In this document: positions 22,989-34,500 of the stretch, piece after piece
Layout of the letters: every line of letters starts with the position of its first letter
How positions within the stretch are numbered: the stretch's first letter is position 1
Origin: Rosa chinensis
Taxonomy: Eukaryota; Streptophyta; Magnoliopsida; Rosales; Rosaceae
Length of the DNA: 64,000 nucleotides
Direction of reading: 5' to 3'
Assembly (NCBI RefSeq): GCF_002994745.2
Contig: NC_037091.1
Location: 13,454,501-13,518,500, forward strand
Position numbers and translations under genes: made by a program
Notes under the pieces: generated by a model
The model's database searches: none
What the model was told of the DNA's origin: nothing
The model's input: only the letters and a program-made list of their open reading frames with translations

Positions 22989-23825
22989 TCATGAATGAGC
23001 TTCCTCCATAGCCTTAGCAGCTTCCTCTTTCCCCAGACATTTAAGAAGAAATCCATCGAATGATAGTCGATAAAGAGTCTCCTTATAGTAGAAGAAGCGT
23101 GATACTCTTAGTCTTATGTCCAAGCGTTGCTTTGGGTCATCAGACAACTTATTTCGCTCGAGGTAATCAATCAGCGGGTACCTCCAGTCATCCACATCAA
23201 TCACGTAAACAGAGACAACATTAGAGTATTCATGCCAAAGCTCAGAGATTGTTGGTACGACCCACCGTTGGCAGATTGGAAGGGGTATGATTTCATCCTC
23301 TGATAATGCCAAAGTTGCTGCTAAGTTGGCCAAAGCGTCTGCTGTTTGATTTTCTTTTCTTGGCACATGCGTTAGTGTGACAGCATCAAAACCCTTTAAG
23401 AGTTGTGTGGCGAGCTGAAAATAAGGAACTAAATCCTCTTTCTTCACTTCATAGATAGTTAGTAATTGATCAACTACTAACTTCGAGTCTCCATACACCT
23501 CTAGATTTGAGATTTTCATTTCAATTGCAGTTTGTAGCCCCATAATTAGCGCTTGATACTCAGCAACATTATTAGAACATAACTCACCAACAATAAAGGC
23601 ATAAGGCAATATCTGCCATTGCGGAGAAATGAAGACCACACCAGCTCCTGCCCCATCTGCTCGTGAAGACCCATCGAAGAACATTTGCCAAGCAGGGAGG
23701 ACCTCTGTATTAAAGACTTCTTCATCTGGCAACTCATCTGAAATCTCCCAATCCGCAGGAATAGGACGATCCACTAGGAAATCAGTCAATGCTTGTCCTT
23801 TAACCGCTTTGGCCGGTATATAGAT
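22989..23825 (-). pseudogene. gypsy-A second (archaeal-type) RNase H
   Basis: A 266-residue open frame with all four acidic residues of the RNase H fold visible: MFFDGSSRADGAGAG, SNNVAEYQALIMGL, EVYGDSKLVVDQL and NQTADALANLAAT. This domain lies between the ordinary RNase H and integrase and is a hallmark of the Tat lineage. A stop at the junction near 23825 separates it from the preceding domain. Confidence 0.9.
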
Positions 23826-24176
23826 GATCTCATACTAATTGAGGAGTAGTGCCTATTTTGCCATTCGCCCTGCCAAGATGGGTTGTGACATAACAAACTT
23901 GACGGGGTCAGCTCGCGCCACTAGATGCACTGTGTAAGCTTGCATGTAATGTCTTAACCTTTGGATGGCGAAGACGAGTGCGAGACAGATTTTCTCTATC
24001 GGCGGATAGTTTAGTTCCGGTCCTGTGAGAGTTCGACTCAAGTAATACAACGCCCTCTCCTTCTTTGCTTCATTTTCTTGGGCTAGGAGTGCCCCGAGTG
24101 ATCGCTCTTGAGCAGCAATGTAGAGGATAAGCAGCTTCCCAAGGATGGGTGCAACTAACACTGGAGGGTTTGCCAA
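23826..24176 (-). pseudogene. gypsy-A first RNase H
   Basis: Contains LLILYIAAQERSLGALLAQ, YYLSRTLTGPELNYPPIEK and LRHYMQAYTVHLVA, the RT-linked RNase H region of gypsy elements (first acidic position replaced: YIAA rather than YxDA is also usual in this clade). Out of frame with both neighbours through single stops. Confidence 0.85.
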
Positions 24177-25100
24177 GTACTTCTTTATACTTTCAAAGGC
24201 GTTATGGCATGCTTCATCCTATACGAAAGGCACATCCTTCTTCAGAACTCGACTAAACGGCTGACAACGGCCTGCGAGGTTTGATATAAACCGTCTAATA
24301 AAGGCAAGACGTCCTTGGAGACTTTTTAACTCGCGTAGATTTCTTGGCTCAGGCATGTCTTGAATGGCCTTAATCTTTGACTGGTCCACTTCAATGCCAC
24401 GATGTTTCACAATGAATCCAAGAAACTTGCCTGAACTAACTCCAAAAGCACATTTGAGGGGGTTCATCTTGAGCTGGTACTTGCGTAGTCTATCCAACAC
24501 CCTTCTTAGGTCTTGGAAGTGATCCGTCCTCCTTTTTGACTTGACCACTAAATCGTTGACATAACATTCCACGTACTTGTGAAGCATGTCTCCGAAAATT
24601 TTTTGCATAGCACGTTGATATGTTGCACCAGCATTTTTCAACCCGAATGGCATGACTTTGTAGCAATAAATGCCTTTGGGAGTACGGAACGCAGTAAGCT
24701 CTTCATCTTCTAAGGCCATCCTAATTTGATTGTACCCAGATGACCCATCCATGAAGGAAAAAGCTTCATGCCCTGTTCTTGCATCCACCATGATTTCAAT
24801 AATAGGCAAAGGGAAGTCATCTTTCAGACATGCGTCATTTAAGTCGCAGAAGTCCACACATACACGGAGTTGTCCATTCTTCTTCTTGACAGGAACAATG
24901 TTTCCAATCCACTTAGGATATTGAACCTCTCTAATGAAACTCGCAGCAAACAACTTATCAACTTCAGCTTCAATTTGAGGAAGGAGTTCTGTCCGAAAGC
25001 GTCGTTGTGTTTGCTTGATCAGTCGAGCCTCATGTTTAACTGCCAGACGATGAACCACTACCTTTGGGTCAAGACCATGCATTTCTTTGTACGTTCATGC
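24177..25100 (-). pseudogene. gypsy-A reverse transcriptase with YVND active site
   Basis: A 287-residue open frame covers RT: GNIVPVKKKNGQLRVCVDF, FPLPIIEIMVDARTGHE, FSFMDGSSGYNQIRM with the first catalytic Asp, YCYKVMPFGLKNAGATYQR, then CYVNDLVVKSK and GKFLGFIVKHRGIEV. The catalytic box reads YVND instead of YVDD (codon at 24555-24557 is AAC). A G-to-A change in a CpG context would explain it. That residue binds metal, so this polymerase would be dead even with a repaired frame. Confidence 0.93.
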
Positions 25101-25493
25101 AAAGACGTCTTTATATTCAAGCAGCAGATCATAGTATTTCTTTTCTTCTTCAGGACTCAGCGAAGCGCTCACGAAGATAGGTCTTGGATCTTCCTCAGTT
25201 CCCAAATTGAGCTCTTTAAGCTCGTCGACAGTAGCTTGCCCCCCGTCTTCAAGTTCTAGAGGAGCTTCATCTACTTCATTCTCGGAATGATCATGGTCAT
25301 CTTCTTAGAAAGCCTCTGCTTCTGCTACCATGATATGATAGGCAGACTGAACAATCTCATCTTCATCATTGCCACCAACATTACTCGTTCTGACTTGGCC
25401 AGTAAGTATGATGGTGTGCTCCTTCACTTTGAGTTGCTCGCTTGAGCTCACCTCTAACACAAAGCGTCACTTCATGCGTGGCGGGATGAGACT

Positions 25494-26243
25494 TCAGATC
25501 TCTTTGTCATTTCCTTGGTCATCGATTCCTTTTCTCTTTCGAGGGGCTGACTCAGATTTCTTATTTCCTTCATCGGAAGATGACAACCTATTAAACACGG
25601 AAGCTTGAGTGGTCGTTTGGGTGATGAGGTTGAAAACTGAGACTCGACTTGTTGAAGTATAGACACGATCAAATACAAAGACTCGAGGTGCCAACTCATC
25701 AACTTGTTCAGGCATCGCAGCTTGAGAATTAGGATGAATGCGGTCAAATGCCGAAACGCGAGAGGCAGATTCAGATTCTTGAGCCTCTTCTTCTACTACC
25801 TCAACACTAATGTGTTGCGTGCTTGCCTTTGTAACTTTTCTTCTTCCTGAAATTTTAATTGGTTTGCCTGGTACAAAACCAAGACCTGCTTTAGCAGGGT
25901 CACCTGTGCATCCTTGCTTTCTTAACCTCCTTTGAGATTCATTAAGCTCATGCACCTTTTTACCAGGGATGACTTGGCCACCTTCCTTGCTTGACGAACC
26001 GAAGTCATATCCAGCCTTTGCTAGCAACTTGTAAGCGTTAGGGTCAAATCCTTCCTTTGTCCTTTTATCAGGAAGGGTACCATGTTTTGTCTTGCCTTGA
26101 ATCAGTTTGACAAATCCCTTTAGCAGCTGCTTGGTGGGAGTTGCGTTGCTCAACTTCGTCAACAGTATGGTTGATGTTTCTTTTAACAATTCTACATCCT
26201 TCTCATCTAGCTTTCGCGGACGTTCTTGCTCATTTTCCTCCAC
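25494..26243 (-). pseudogene. gypsy-A pol linker with G-patch-like region (duplication copy 1)
   Basis: Open frame of about 249 residues between protease and RT. It has a Glu/Lys-rich start (ENEQERPRKLDEKDVELLKE), then a block commonly found here in Tat elements, DPNAYKLLAKAGYDFGSS-type followed by KAGLGFVPGKPIKISGRRK, reminiscent of a G-patch. The C-terminus has repeats of SRVSVFNxI/DRV type. Function in the element is unknown. It overlaps the first copy of the 655-bp duplication. Confidence 0.7.
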
Positions 26244-27240
26244 AAAAGGAGACTCCCCTTCTTTTCACCTAGACCTTGGCACGTAATGAAGAACTGGAGC
26301 AGAGGAGCTGATTTTGTTCTTTGAAGCTGTCACTTTAGTTTCAGATAAAACTGTATGTGGTTCCTTAGTGGAATTTCTTGCCACGCTGGATTCCACTTCC
26401 TTATTACGCACCTCTGCAGTCTTCCCTATAGAAGGTACTCTAACTGGGAGAACTTGCTTTATTGTTTCATCATCCATGTAGAACTTGGAATCCGCAAAGT
26501 AAGATTCAGTTTCAGTGAATGGTTTAGTATCACCTGCTACTATTTTTACTCCGCCATCATAGAACTTGAAGCATTGATGAAGAGTTTGAGATTCATTAAG
26601 CTCATGCACCTTTTTACCAGGGATGACTTGGCCACCTTCCTTGCTTGACGAACCGAAGTCATATCCGGCCTTTGCTAGCAGCTTGTAAGCGTTATGGTCA
26701 AATCCTTCCTTTGTCCTTTTGTCAGGAAGGGTACCATGTTCTGTCTTGCCTTGAATCTGTTTGACAAATCCCTTTAGCGGCTGCTTGGTGGGAGTTGCGT
26801 TGCTCAACTTCGTCAACGGTATGGTTGATGTTTCTTTTAACAATCCTACGTCCTTCTCATCTAACTTTCGCGGACGTTCTTGCTCATTTGCCTCCACAAA
26901 AGGAGACTCCCCTTCTTTTTCACCTTGACCTTGGCACGTAATGAAGAATTGGAGCAGAGGAGCTGATTTTGTTCTTTGAAGCTGTTACTTTAGTTTCCGA
27001 TGAAACTTTATATGGTTCCTCAGTGGAATTTCTTGCCACGCTGGATTCCACTTCCTTATTACGCACCTCTGCAGTCTTCCCTATAGAAGGTACTCCAACT
27101 GGGAGAACTTCCTTTATTGTTTCATCATCCATGTAGAATTTGGAATCCGCAAAGTAAGATTCAGCTTCAGTGAATGGTTTAGTATCACCTGCTACTATTT
27201 TTACTCCGCCATCATAGAACTTGAAGCATTGATGAAGAGT
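25931..27240 (-). repeat. Tandem duplication of a 655-bp segment within gypsy-A
   Basis: 25931-26585 and 26585-27240 are direct copies that differ at a few percent of positions. Both run from TTTGAGATTCATTAAGCTC to GAAGCATTGATGAAGAGT (plus-strand reading). The unit joins the end of the protease region to the start of the G-patch-like linker, so the linker's N-terminal part and the VKIVAGDTKPFTE block are each present twice (26265-26897 and 26920-27315 frames). Confidence 0.9.
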
Positions 27241-27315
27241 AGAGGGAACGACACCATTTTCATGAACCCACGGTCGCTCCAACAATAAATTGTAGGAGGT
27301 CTTCGCATCGATCAC
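26265..27315 (-). pseudogene. gypsy-A protease C-terminal part and linker (both duplicated copies)
   Basis: The minus-strand frame 26920-27315 continues the protease domain: SYNLLLERPWVHENGVVPST, LHQCFKFYDGGVKIV and SYFADSKFYMDDETIK. The frame 26265-26897 is the duplicated fusion of linker start (NEQERPRKLDEKDVGLLKE) to the same CFKFYDGGVKIV block. The two frames are separated by a short frameshift near 26900-26920. Confidence 0.8.
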
Positions 27316-27373
27316 GTGAAAAACAAAGTGTTCGACTTCATTTCTCCCATTGTCATATCTACTTTGATCATGC

Positions 27374-27937
27374 CTATGGCTCTTTGCCCCCTTGGTTGAA
27401 GCCTTGAATCATGAGACGGCTTCGGGACAACTCCTCCACATTGATGCCAAGCTGCTTTATGGTTGACCTAGGCATAATGTTTACAGCAGACCCTCCGTCT
27501 ACAAGCATGCGGTTTAGCTTTTGATCTCGAACATACCCTGTCACGAAGAGAGGTCTATTGTATGGCTTAGAGCCCAACTGAAGGTCTTCATCCGTAAAGT
27601 GGATGGCATCACAATCTGCAACATATGTGACGCATTCCTTCGGTTTCACCTTGTTAATCTCTGTGGAGTACTTGCCTATGTCGATCAGCACCTGTACCAA
27701 AGCACATCTTGCCGATTTTGGCAATTGCAATAGATCGGAAATGCTAAAGTGCAATGGTAGGTCTTCTAACTGCTTCAACACCACGTTCTCCTCTGTCATT
27801 TGGTTCGTATTGACCGTGCTTGACTCAGTCTTAGCAGAATCCTTCGAACCAATTTCGTAGCTTGTTGTCATGTGGGCAGCTCTCACCTTCTCTTGTTTAT
27901 TGCCTTTCTTGGGAAAGGCTTTTGTTGATGAAGCCAC
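27374..27937 (-). pseudogene. gypsy-A aspartic protease
   Basis: Retropepsin that would cut the polyprotein. The catalytic loop reads MLVDGGSAVNIMP (about 27470-27508), with Asp in the DGGSA form usual for Tat elements. It is preceded by RPLFVTGYVRDQKLNR and followed by IKQLGINVEEL and LMIQGFNQGG. Frameshifts at about 27370 and 27940 break it from its neighbours. Confidence 0.85.
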
Positions 27938-28039
27938 ACCATGGGGTCTTCGAACAAAAGGATTGCCCCTTTCTTTGACAAATCTTGTCTTATCTTTCTC
28001 GAGACACTGACGATTTTCTTGTGACTACTTATATTTTGC

Positions 28040-30020
28040 TTAAGTGATAGGTACACATGGCGATGGGCTGTTGCGTGCCTTCTTTCGAGTGACAAGTATC
28101 CATCCCTCATCATCAACAACTGAATCAATTTTAGGGGTTGCAACAGGTGCGAGGATCACTTGCTGGGTTGGCTTGACTTCCTCCAACTTTGACTTTATGC
28201 ATGGCTTTCTCGAAAGCTGATATGGTGCTTTCATTGGAAGATGAGGCAACGGGGTAGGCTCGAATGAACCAAACACGATGGTAGTGCAGTTTACCTCAAC
28301 AACATCGTCGACATCCAGCTTGATCCTTCCTTGCTTGGCGAGATTCATTATTAAATCTTTCAGAACAAAGCATTTCTCTACTGGGTGACTAACGAGCCGA
28401 TGGTACTTACAGTATTTCGGGTCCTTGACACCATGCATTTCCTCAGGCCACTTGCATTCTGGGAGCTCTATCACCTTTTTCTCAAGTAAATCTTCCAGCA
28501 TGCCTGCCACGTCAGAATCTGGGAAGGGATATGTCTTTTGTTGCCATTCCTTCAATGAACGCTTTGTCTTGTCATAGGTGCGAATTGGCTCTGCTTTCAT
28601 AACCTTCTTATCTCGTGTAGAGATTTTGACTCGGGCAATGTTGACGGCCATTGATTCTTTTGCAGATTTCTTCGGTGCCTTATCAAACTTGCTTCCGAAG
28701 ACCTTGTCTTTCCTTTGGTCAACAATTGACTCCTTCTTCCCTTTATGGCTAGTTATACTCAACTCCATGTCATGTGCTTGCATAGCCAGCTCTTCAAACG
28801 TACGGGGCTTGATTCCCTGTACGATGTATAGCAAATCAAAGTGCATGCCTTGGATGCACATTTCCACCGCAGATACTTCTGACAGTCGAACTTTGCAATC
28901 GAGACTCAACGAACGCCACCTATTGATGTAATCAATTGCGCGTTCATCCTTCCATTGCTTGGCGCTAGTAAGTTCCATCATGCTCACTGTATGTCTTGTG
29001 CTATAGAAACGATTCAGGAACTCACGCTTCATCTAATCCCAACTGTCGATCGACTTAGGTTCCAAATCAGTGTACCATTCGAAGGCATTGCCTTCTAATG
29101 AATGTACAAACTGCTTAACAAGATGATCTCCTTCCGTCCAGCATTGTTGCAAGTCTCGACAAAATGAGCAATATGTTGTTTTGGATTGCCCTTCCCCTCG
29201 AATTGCTGAAACTTGGGCGGCTGGTACCCATATGGCATCCTCAGGCTATCCACTCTTTTTGTGTATGGCTTGGAGTATGTGAGAGAATCACGAGAGGTAC
29301 CTCCATATTGAGCTCTAATGGAGTTGTTGATCATGTCTTGCAGCTGCTGGACAGACAAAGAACCAAGTGGACTTTCACTGTCTTTATCATTTGTCTTTGA
29401 AGTTTCTTCTTGTTTCTCTTTGTCAATCTTGTCTGGAATCCTAGCAGAATCCTCATCATTTTGTTTCTCGAGCCTGCTCCAAAGTTGAGCAATCTGTATA
29501 TCTTTTTCTTCGACTGTATTAGTGAGCTTTTGAACCGCCTCCATCAAGAGCAACATGCTCTTCGAGCGTGGTTGCCCCAGTCATCATGACTTACATTGTT
29601 GAGAGGTGAGACGCGCTGTCTGACCGCATCCCAGAAGTATTATTTTCTTCAGGATCAGGACTTCCATGGTATGATCCGGTGCTTGAATTGTCATCAGAGG
29701 CAGGTGAGAACGACCGCTCCCTTGATTTTGTATTTGGAGCTTGTCTCTCTTCACTTCGAGGGACATGCTTCCCTGCCCCTAAACTTTCCAGGGTGATGAT
29801 TGGTTGGTGAGGCTTAGAAGGCAAAGCCACAAATGTTGTAGGCAGAACCTTTGCCATGCTTCTAGTGATGTGACCAGATGAACTGCTGCTCGATTTTGAG
29901 GTCGTTGTCTTGGACTTGTTCTTCGGGATGACTTGAGTGTTCTTGGAAGCCACGAACGGATTTGTTTGGAATCGTCTTACGGAGAAGGAGATAAGAGGCA
30001 AAGACGTCCCACTGGGCGTG
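28040..30020 (-). pseudogene. gypsy-A gag
   Basis: Three open stretches. The N-terminal part (about 30020-29591) is Ser/Lys-rich with SSSSSGHITRSMAK. The middle (29556-29095) holds a coiled coil (EKDIQIAQLWSRLEKQ) and the start of the capsid domain (YGYQPPKFQQFEGKGNPKQH). The main part (29032-28040) continues the retrotrans_gag domain: MKREFLNRFYSTRHTVSMME, RWRSLSLDCK and FEELAMQAHDMEL. A KYCKYHRLVSHPVEKCFVLK metal-binding-like block lies near 28400. A stop at 29033-29035 and a frameshift near 29095 interrupt it. Confidence 0.85.
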
Positions 30021-30026
30021 CCAATT
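30004..30026 (-). other. Primer-binding site of gypsy-A
   Basis: Directly inside the 5' LTR the minus strand reads AATTGGCACGCCCAGTGGG, the form of tRNA 3'-end complement found next to Tat LTRs. Confidence 0.75.
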
Positions 30027-30936
30027 TGTAAACACGGAAATCTGAAAACAAACAAGATGCAGACACGTGTACAAAAAATAATAATTTTATTAATTTAAGT
30101 GCGGGTTACAATCTTTGGTAATCCTCTGATTCGATCTCCGACGATGAATTTCACTCAAGGGCTTGACGCTTGATCTTGAGTTGGAAGATGTTCACGAGAG
30201 TTGACACGTGACGAACGTTTTGACTTGAGGTTGGTGAGGAACCGACTATTTGGCAGCTTGATGGTTCTTCACACGAGCTTGGGGAGTCTTCAGAAATTTT
30301 GAGAGTGTCTTCTTCTCTATTTTTAGTTGAAGTCCTTCTCTTGATTTGAGAAGGGGTATTTATAGTGTCGGCGTCCCTCTTCATTTGGAATGCCTTGATA
30401 ACACGTAATTAATTGCATTTTCCTTAATAACATAATCAAATCAATCAACCTTAATTAACTGATTTAATCACGACCATTAAGGAATTATCCAATTAATTTG
30501 ATAGCTGATTTTAATTGTATTTCATTAATTGAATAATCAAATCAATCAGTTTTAATTAACTGATTTAATCACGACTATTTAAGGAATTAGCCAATTAATT
30601 TGATGGTTGATTTTCATCTTGATTATCAATTTAAATAAATTGACATCTAATCAGCGGACGAAATTTAATACTTGATTTGACTCGGGATCAATTGATTTAA
30701 TTTAATTGATCCGCCTTAATATCAGCTGATTAAGTCAAAACAAATTTATTTATTGCCGTCGGGCTTTTTGTATGCCGCCACGTGTCATTCCTTGAGTCTG
30801 CCTGGTTCTGTTTACTCGTAAGCCACGTGCACATTTTGTGGAACCCACATGCCGACTAAATTTGTTCGGTCTTAATTTCAAGTGTTGACCGAATTATTTA
30901 ATGAATTTTATTTTCATTAAATTTTTGGTGTCTACA
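30027..30936 (-). repeat. 5' LTR of gypsy-A (910 bp)
   Basis: In element sense it starts TGTAGACACCAAAA and ends CGTGTTTACA. A TATA box, CTATAAATACCCC, lies near 30355-30370. Two copies of a roughly 101-bp AT-rich unit (ATAATCAAATCAATC... starting at 30432 and 30533) sit in tandem in its U3 part. No partner LTR is found in the window. Confidence 0.88.
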
Positions 30937-31230
30937 CCGTCGAAAAAGTTGATTTTAATTGAGCCTGGTGGAGGGGAATCCATTTCGTCTTTGGTGGAGA
31001 GGGAGCGAGGATTATGGCTACGATGCATTGAGGTAATGGAGTTGTCAGATGAATTGTTGATGGAGTAGAAATTCCGTGGACGTGTTCGGGTAGTTGTTGG
31101 GGTTGGTAAAGGATCTGAGGACGGGAAACAATTGGAGTTGGTGAAGAGGGGCTTGTGGAATTGTAGGTTGCGGGCGTTGATGCGTGATCGGTCATCACTT
31201 AGGGGTGGGTTTGGGTCAGGTTCTGATTCT
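30937..31230 (-). pseudogene. LINE ORF2 fragment ending at the start of RNase H
   Basis: One minus-strand frame is open from about 31230 to the LTR: SEPDPNPPLSDDRS ... SINNSSDNSITSMHRSHNP ... DSPPPGSIKINFFDG. The last block matches the W-PPP-G-xKxNxDG opening of the RNase H domain at the end of plant L1 ORF2. It is cut exactly where the gypsy-A LTR begins at 30936, so the gypsy element probably inserted into a LINE. The rest of that LINE is not found on the other side. Confidence 0.5.
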
Positions 31231-31480
31231 GGGTTATTGAGAGAGAACTGGAGGACTTATGTATGAAGAAGACTTTCTAGCTATGCAAGGATGCATGGGA
31301 CAATCTTCAAAAACGCATATTTGAGTTTTGCTAGCTAGCTTTATGAAATAGTGGATTAACTGAAGCAAACTTACATAAAACAGGGAGTCTGCGTCGATTG
31401 GGTGTATACTATTAGTTACATCCACATTAATGAATGTAATAGAGTTGTAATAACTAATCTCCATCTTCTAGCAAAAGAAA

Positions 31481-31488
<8 letters not shown>

Positions 31489-31524
<36 letters not shown>
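31489..31524. repeat. (AT)n microsatellite just downstream of the alpha-galactosidase gene
   Basis: About 18 AT units preceded by an A run, roughly 30 bp past the stop codon, so it probably lies in the 3' UTR or polyadenylation region. Confidence 0.9.
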
Positions 31525-31528
<4 letters not shown>

Positions 31529-31554
31529 CCATCTTCCGTGGGGGAGCGAAGCAT

Positions 31555-34500
31555 TTACTTGGGAGTTAGTACGTACATTTTGCAAGCATGAGACTCGAGA
31601 TCGGCAGAGAGTGTTTCACTGACTGATGATCCAGTTGAATGCTGCACAATTAATCCAGACAAAAACAGGTTATTATGAGATCGAAATATGTAAGAGCTTG
31701 AGGGAATATTTGGTTCCTCTCAACAAATCTTTGGGTTGTTTTATATCTGATTATGTCTGACCTCCCATAAATCTCTTGGTTTGACAACGGTTGTTGGTTC
31801 AAGGCCTATATCGGACCAATGAGCAGTGACCGTAGCTTTTGAAGGACCTCTGTTCCACAGTACTAATGCTACCCTGTCATCACTAAGAGGGCCAGCCCAT
31901 ACCTATACGAAATTGAATTTCAGACCATGGTATAGTTTCATTAACAAATTTACATGTACATGCTTTTGCAACTTAACTCAATGATAAGAACTCTTCATCT
32001 TTTAGGTCATTAAAACTTTGGCAAAAACAGTAAAATCGGAAAACTCTTTAGTCGATGATGTCACTTGAACAACATTTTACAGCATAATTTCTTACTTTGG
32101 TTGGTTTTTGAACACCTAATATTGTTAAATATAGACCTAAAAGATGAATTCTTCCGGTCATTGCGTTACAAATTTAGACGTGTATGCAGACGTCAGGCGT
32201 TGTTCAATAGGAATAGGATGAATTACTTACCTGCAAATCCGTACCACTTGTAACTTGTTTCCCTTGTTCTCCAAGTTTGTCTGTTCATAGATTAAAATAA
32301 TGAAACTAACACTTGGGATCCAAATACATAAACATTGTCTTTTTTTTGTTCGATCCTTTCAGAAACGTTTCATTATTAATACTGTTTTCTCTTACCTTGA
32401 TTAACTGCAATAACTTCCTTGTTGCTTAACAGATTGAGAGTCGCATTGTCCATAGATCGTATATCACATCCAATTAACAGAGGAGCCTATTCATCGCAAC
32501 ATGCATGTTCATACATAAGTCATACCTCCATTAAGTCCAAATTAAGGGGAAAAAAAAAGAACTTGTAAATAGCTAATCTGGTATGTGTTTGTCGTGCTAC
32601 CTTAGCTAATGCCCAGATGCTGAAATGTGCACGATATTCCTCCTCAGTCATACCTCCATTTCCAACTTCAAGCATATCAGGATCTGGCATAAGGTAGTGC
32701 ATGTTAATCATTTATTTTATTCTGTTTTCTCCTATATCTATTACACAAAATTATCATCAACTGTTCTATTCTACATGTCGGTAATGATTTCCACTAGTAA
32801 TTTAATTCATTAATATCCCGTTGTTTAGAAATGCATCAACTAAAAAATGGCTAAATGTTAAACCCTAAATTAACCTTATATTTAAATTTTGGAGATTATT
32901 ACCATTCCATCCTCCAGGCCCAGCGTATGATGCCCATTTGTCGTTTTGATCCGCGCGAGATGTCATACTAGCATAGATTGACATTTTTTTTGCCAATATG
33001 ATATTAATACGGTTAAATGACAAAATGATATAAAAAACAATTAAACTCAAGTGAAAGAATGAAATGAACACCTGTAGCTGTAATGCTTATATATCTATAC
33101 AAGCAAGGTGTCAACTTAAAATCGAGGAAGTTTCTAAATATGTTGGATTATAAACCTCATTTCTTTTAGTCATCGATCGATATCATTGATCTTGTACAAT
33201 TTTAGCTAGCATTAGAAATGCTACAATCATGGACTTTCATTCACCGCATTAATACATCAGTTCATGAATATAGATCAACTTTATTTATGGAAAAATGTAA
33301 GTACTACTCTATGCAGAACATCAGAGAAAATTAATAATACACTATTGAATGGAGCATGTTTACATTATTCTATCAAATCGTTAATTAATATGTTGTAAAT
33401 AAAAATATGACGGTTATACTTTAATGTGCTTGAAATATATAAGTAAATTGCTCTCACCTATTCCAGTTATCACCAATGTCTCCTGTTGTTCTCCAACTAT
33501 TTCCAACACTCGCTGCCCAAGTTGCAGGGTCTTCCTGTCCCCTAGAGATCGACATTACAGAATGTGATATGAGAAGTCCATGTATGTAACAAGCGGTTTT
33601 GATCTGATTATAAGCATAGTGTTTCACTTTTTGGTACATGCAACATCATCATCATTTTTGTGTAGAATGAAAGTTTATTATCGATCTCACCATTCACATA
33701 GGGAAAAGAAGATGGGCCTTCTGGAGTTTAGTAAAGCTTTACTCATTACTGGATACCTATTTCCCAATAATACGATCACAGACATTAGTACAAGTAATTA
33801 TTAATTTAAGAAAGATAATCAATTAGTACTTAATCAAAAGGCAAAAAATACCTTTCTTTAGGACTTGTACCCGTATTGTGACAATTATCATACTTCAAGT
33901 AGTCAATTCCCTATTTATAAAGATAATTTGTCATATTAATGAAACTGAACATATAAAAAGTATTATCTAATTATATTAATTCTGCCCCAAAATTTGAGAA
34001 AATACGTACCCAGGAAGCGAAAGTTTGTGCATCTTGTTCCTCATGGCCTAGTGATCCGGGCATTTGTTTACTGCATGTCAGAGTTCTGTGGATTAAAAAC
34101 GAAGAAGAAATTAATTAGAGATGAACAGCAATACTGATTGTCAGCGCTAGAAGATCTGGTAATTAATTAGTTACTGGGACAGATCTGCAGTGACCATAGA
34201 CAAATTTGAGAATGTAGACATTCACATCTCTTAGCTAGTAACCGAGCTGAAATGTAATTAAATGATTCGAAAGCCGTAGAAAAGTGGGTAAATTAAATGG
34301 GTAACTAGGCATCACAAAAATTTGACATGCCACCACAAAAGACATTTGGCGTCATTTGAGCAAGGTGTGGCCGCCACTTCTATTTGGGACCGTATTTTGG
34401 CATCATGGGTTTGATGGCAAGGCATGCCACACAATCTTGACGACGACACTGGAACGTCCGTTGCAAAATGCTCGTTTCAATAAAAAGTTTGGCATGCAAT

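Larger units (their letters stand above)
20489..30936 (-). mobile_element. Ty3/gypsy element of Tat type, 3'-truncated (gypsy-A)
   Basis: Minus-strand element with 5' LTR (30027-30936), primer-binding site, gag, protease, reverse transcriptase, RNase H, a second RNase H, integrase, then an antisense gene. RT before integrase plus the extra RNase H with FFDGSS motif places it in the Tat branch. There is no 3' LTR: the left end is cut at 20488/20489 against copia-2. Reading frames are interrupted, and the RT active site is mutated. It contains a 655-bp tandem duplication between protease and RT. The right flank is a broken LINE RNase H sequence. Confidence 0.93.

Noticed and set aside
27470..27508. 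DGGSA instead of DSGSA in the gypsy-A protease as a damaged active site
   Set aside because: The DGGSA form is usual in this Tat clade, so I do not count it as a lesion.
31234..31464. Minus-strand ORF downstream of the alpha-galactosidase stop as an extra exon
   Set aside because: The gene already ends with a stop in the conserved C-terminal motif at 31555; the ORF matches nothing and precedes the LINE fragment.
34314..34500. Possible CACTA-type MITE in intron 5 of the alpha-galactosidase gene
   Set aside because: Some motifs (CACCACAAAAGACATTTGGCG) look CACTA-like, but I could not find paired ends or a 3-bp target duplication.
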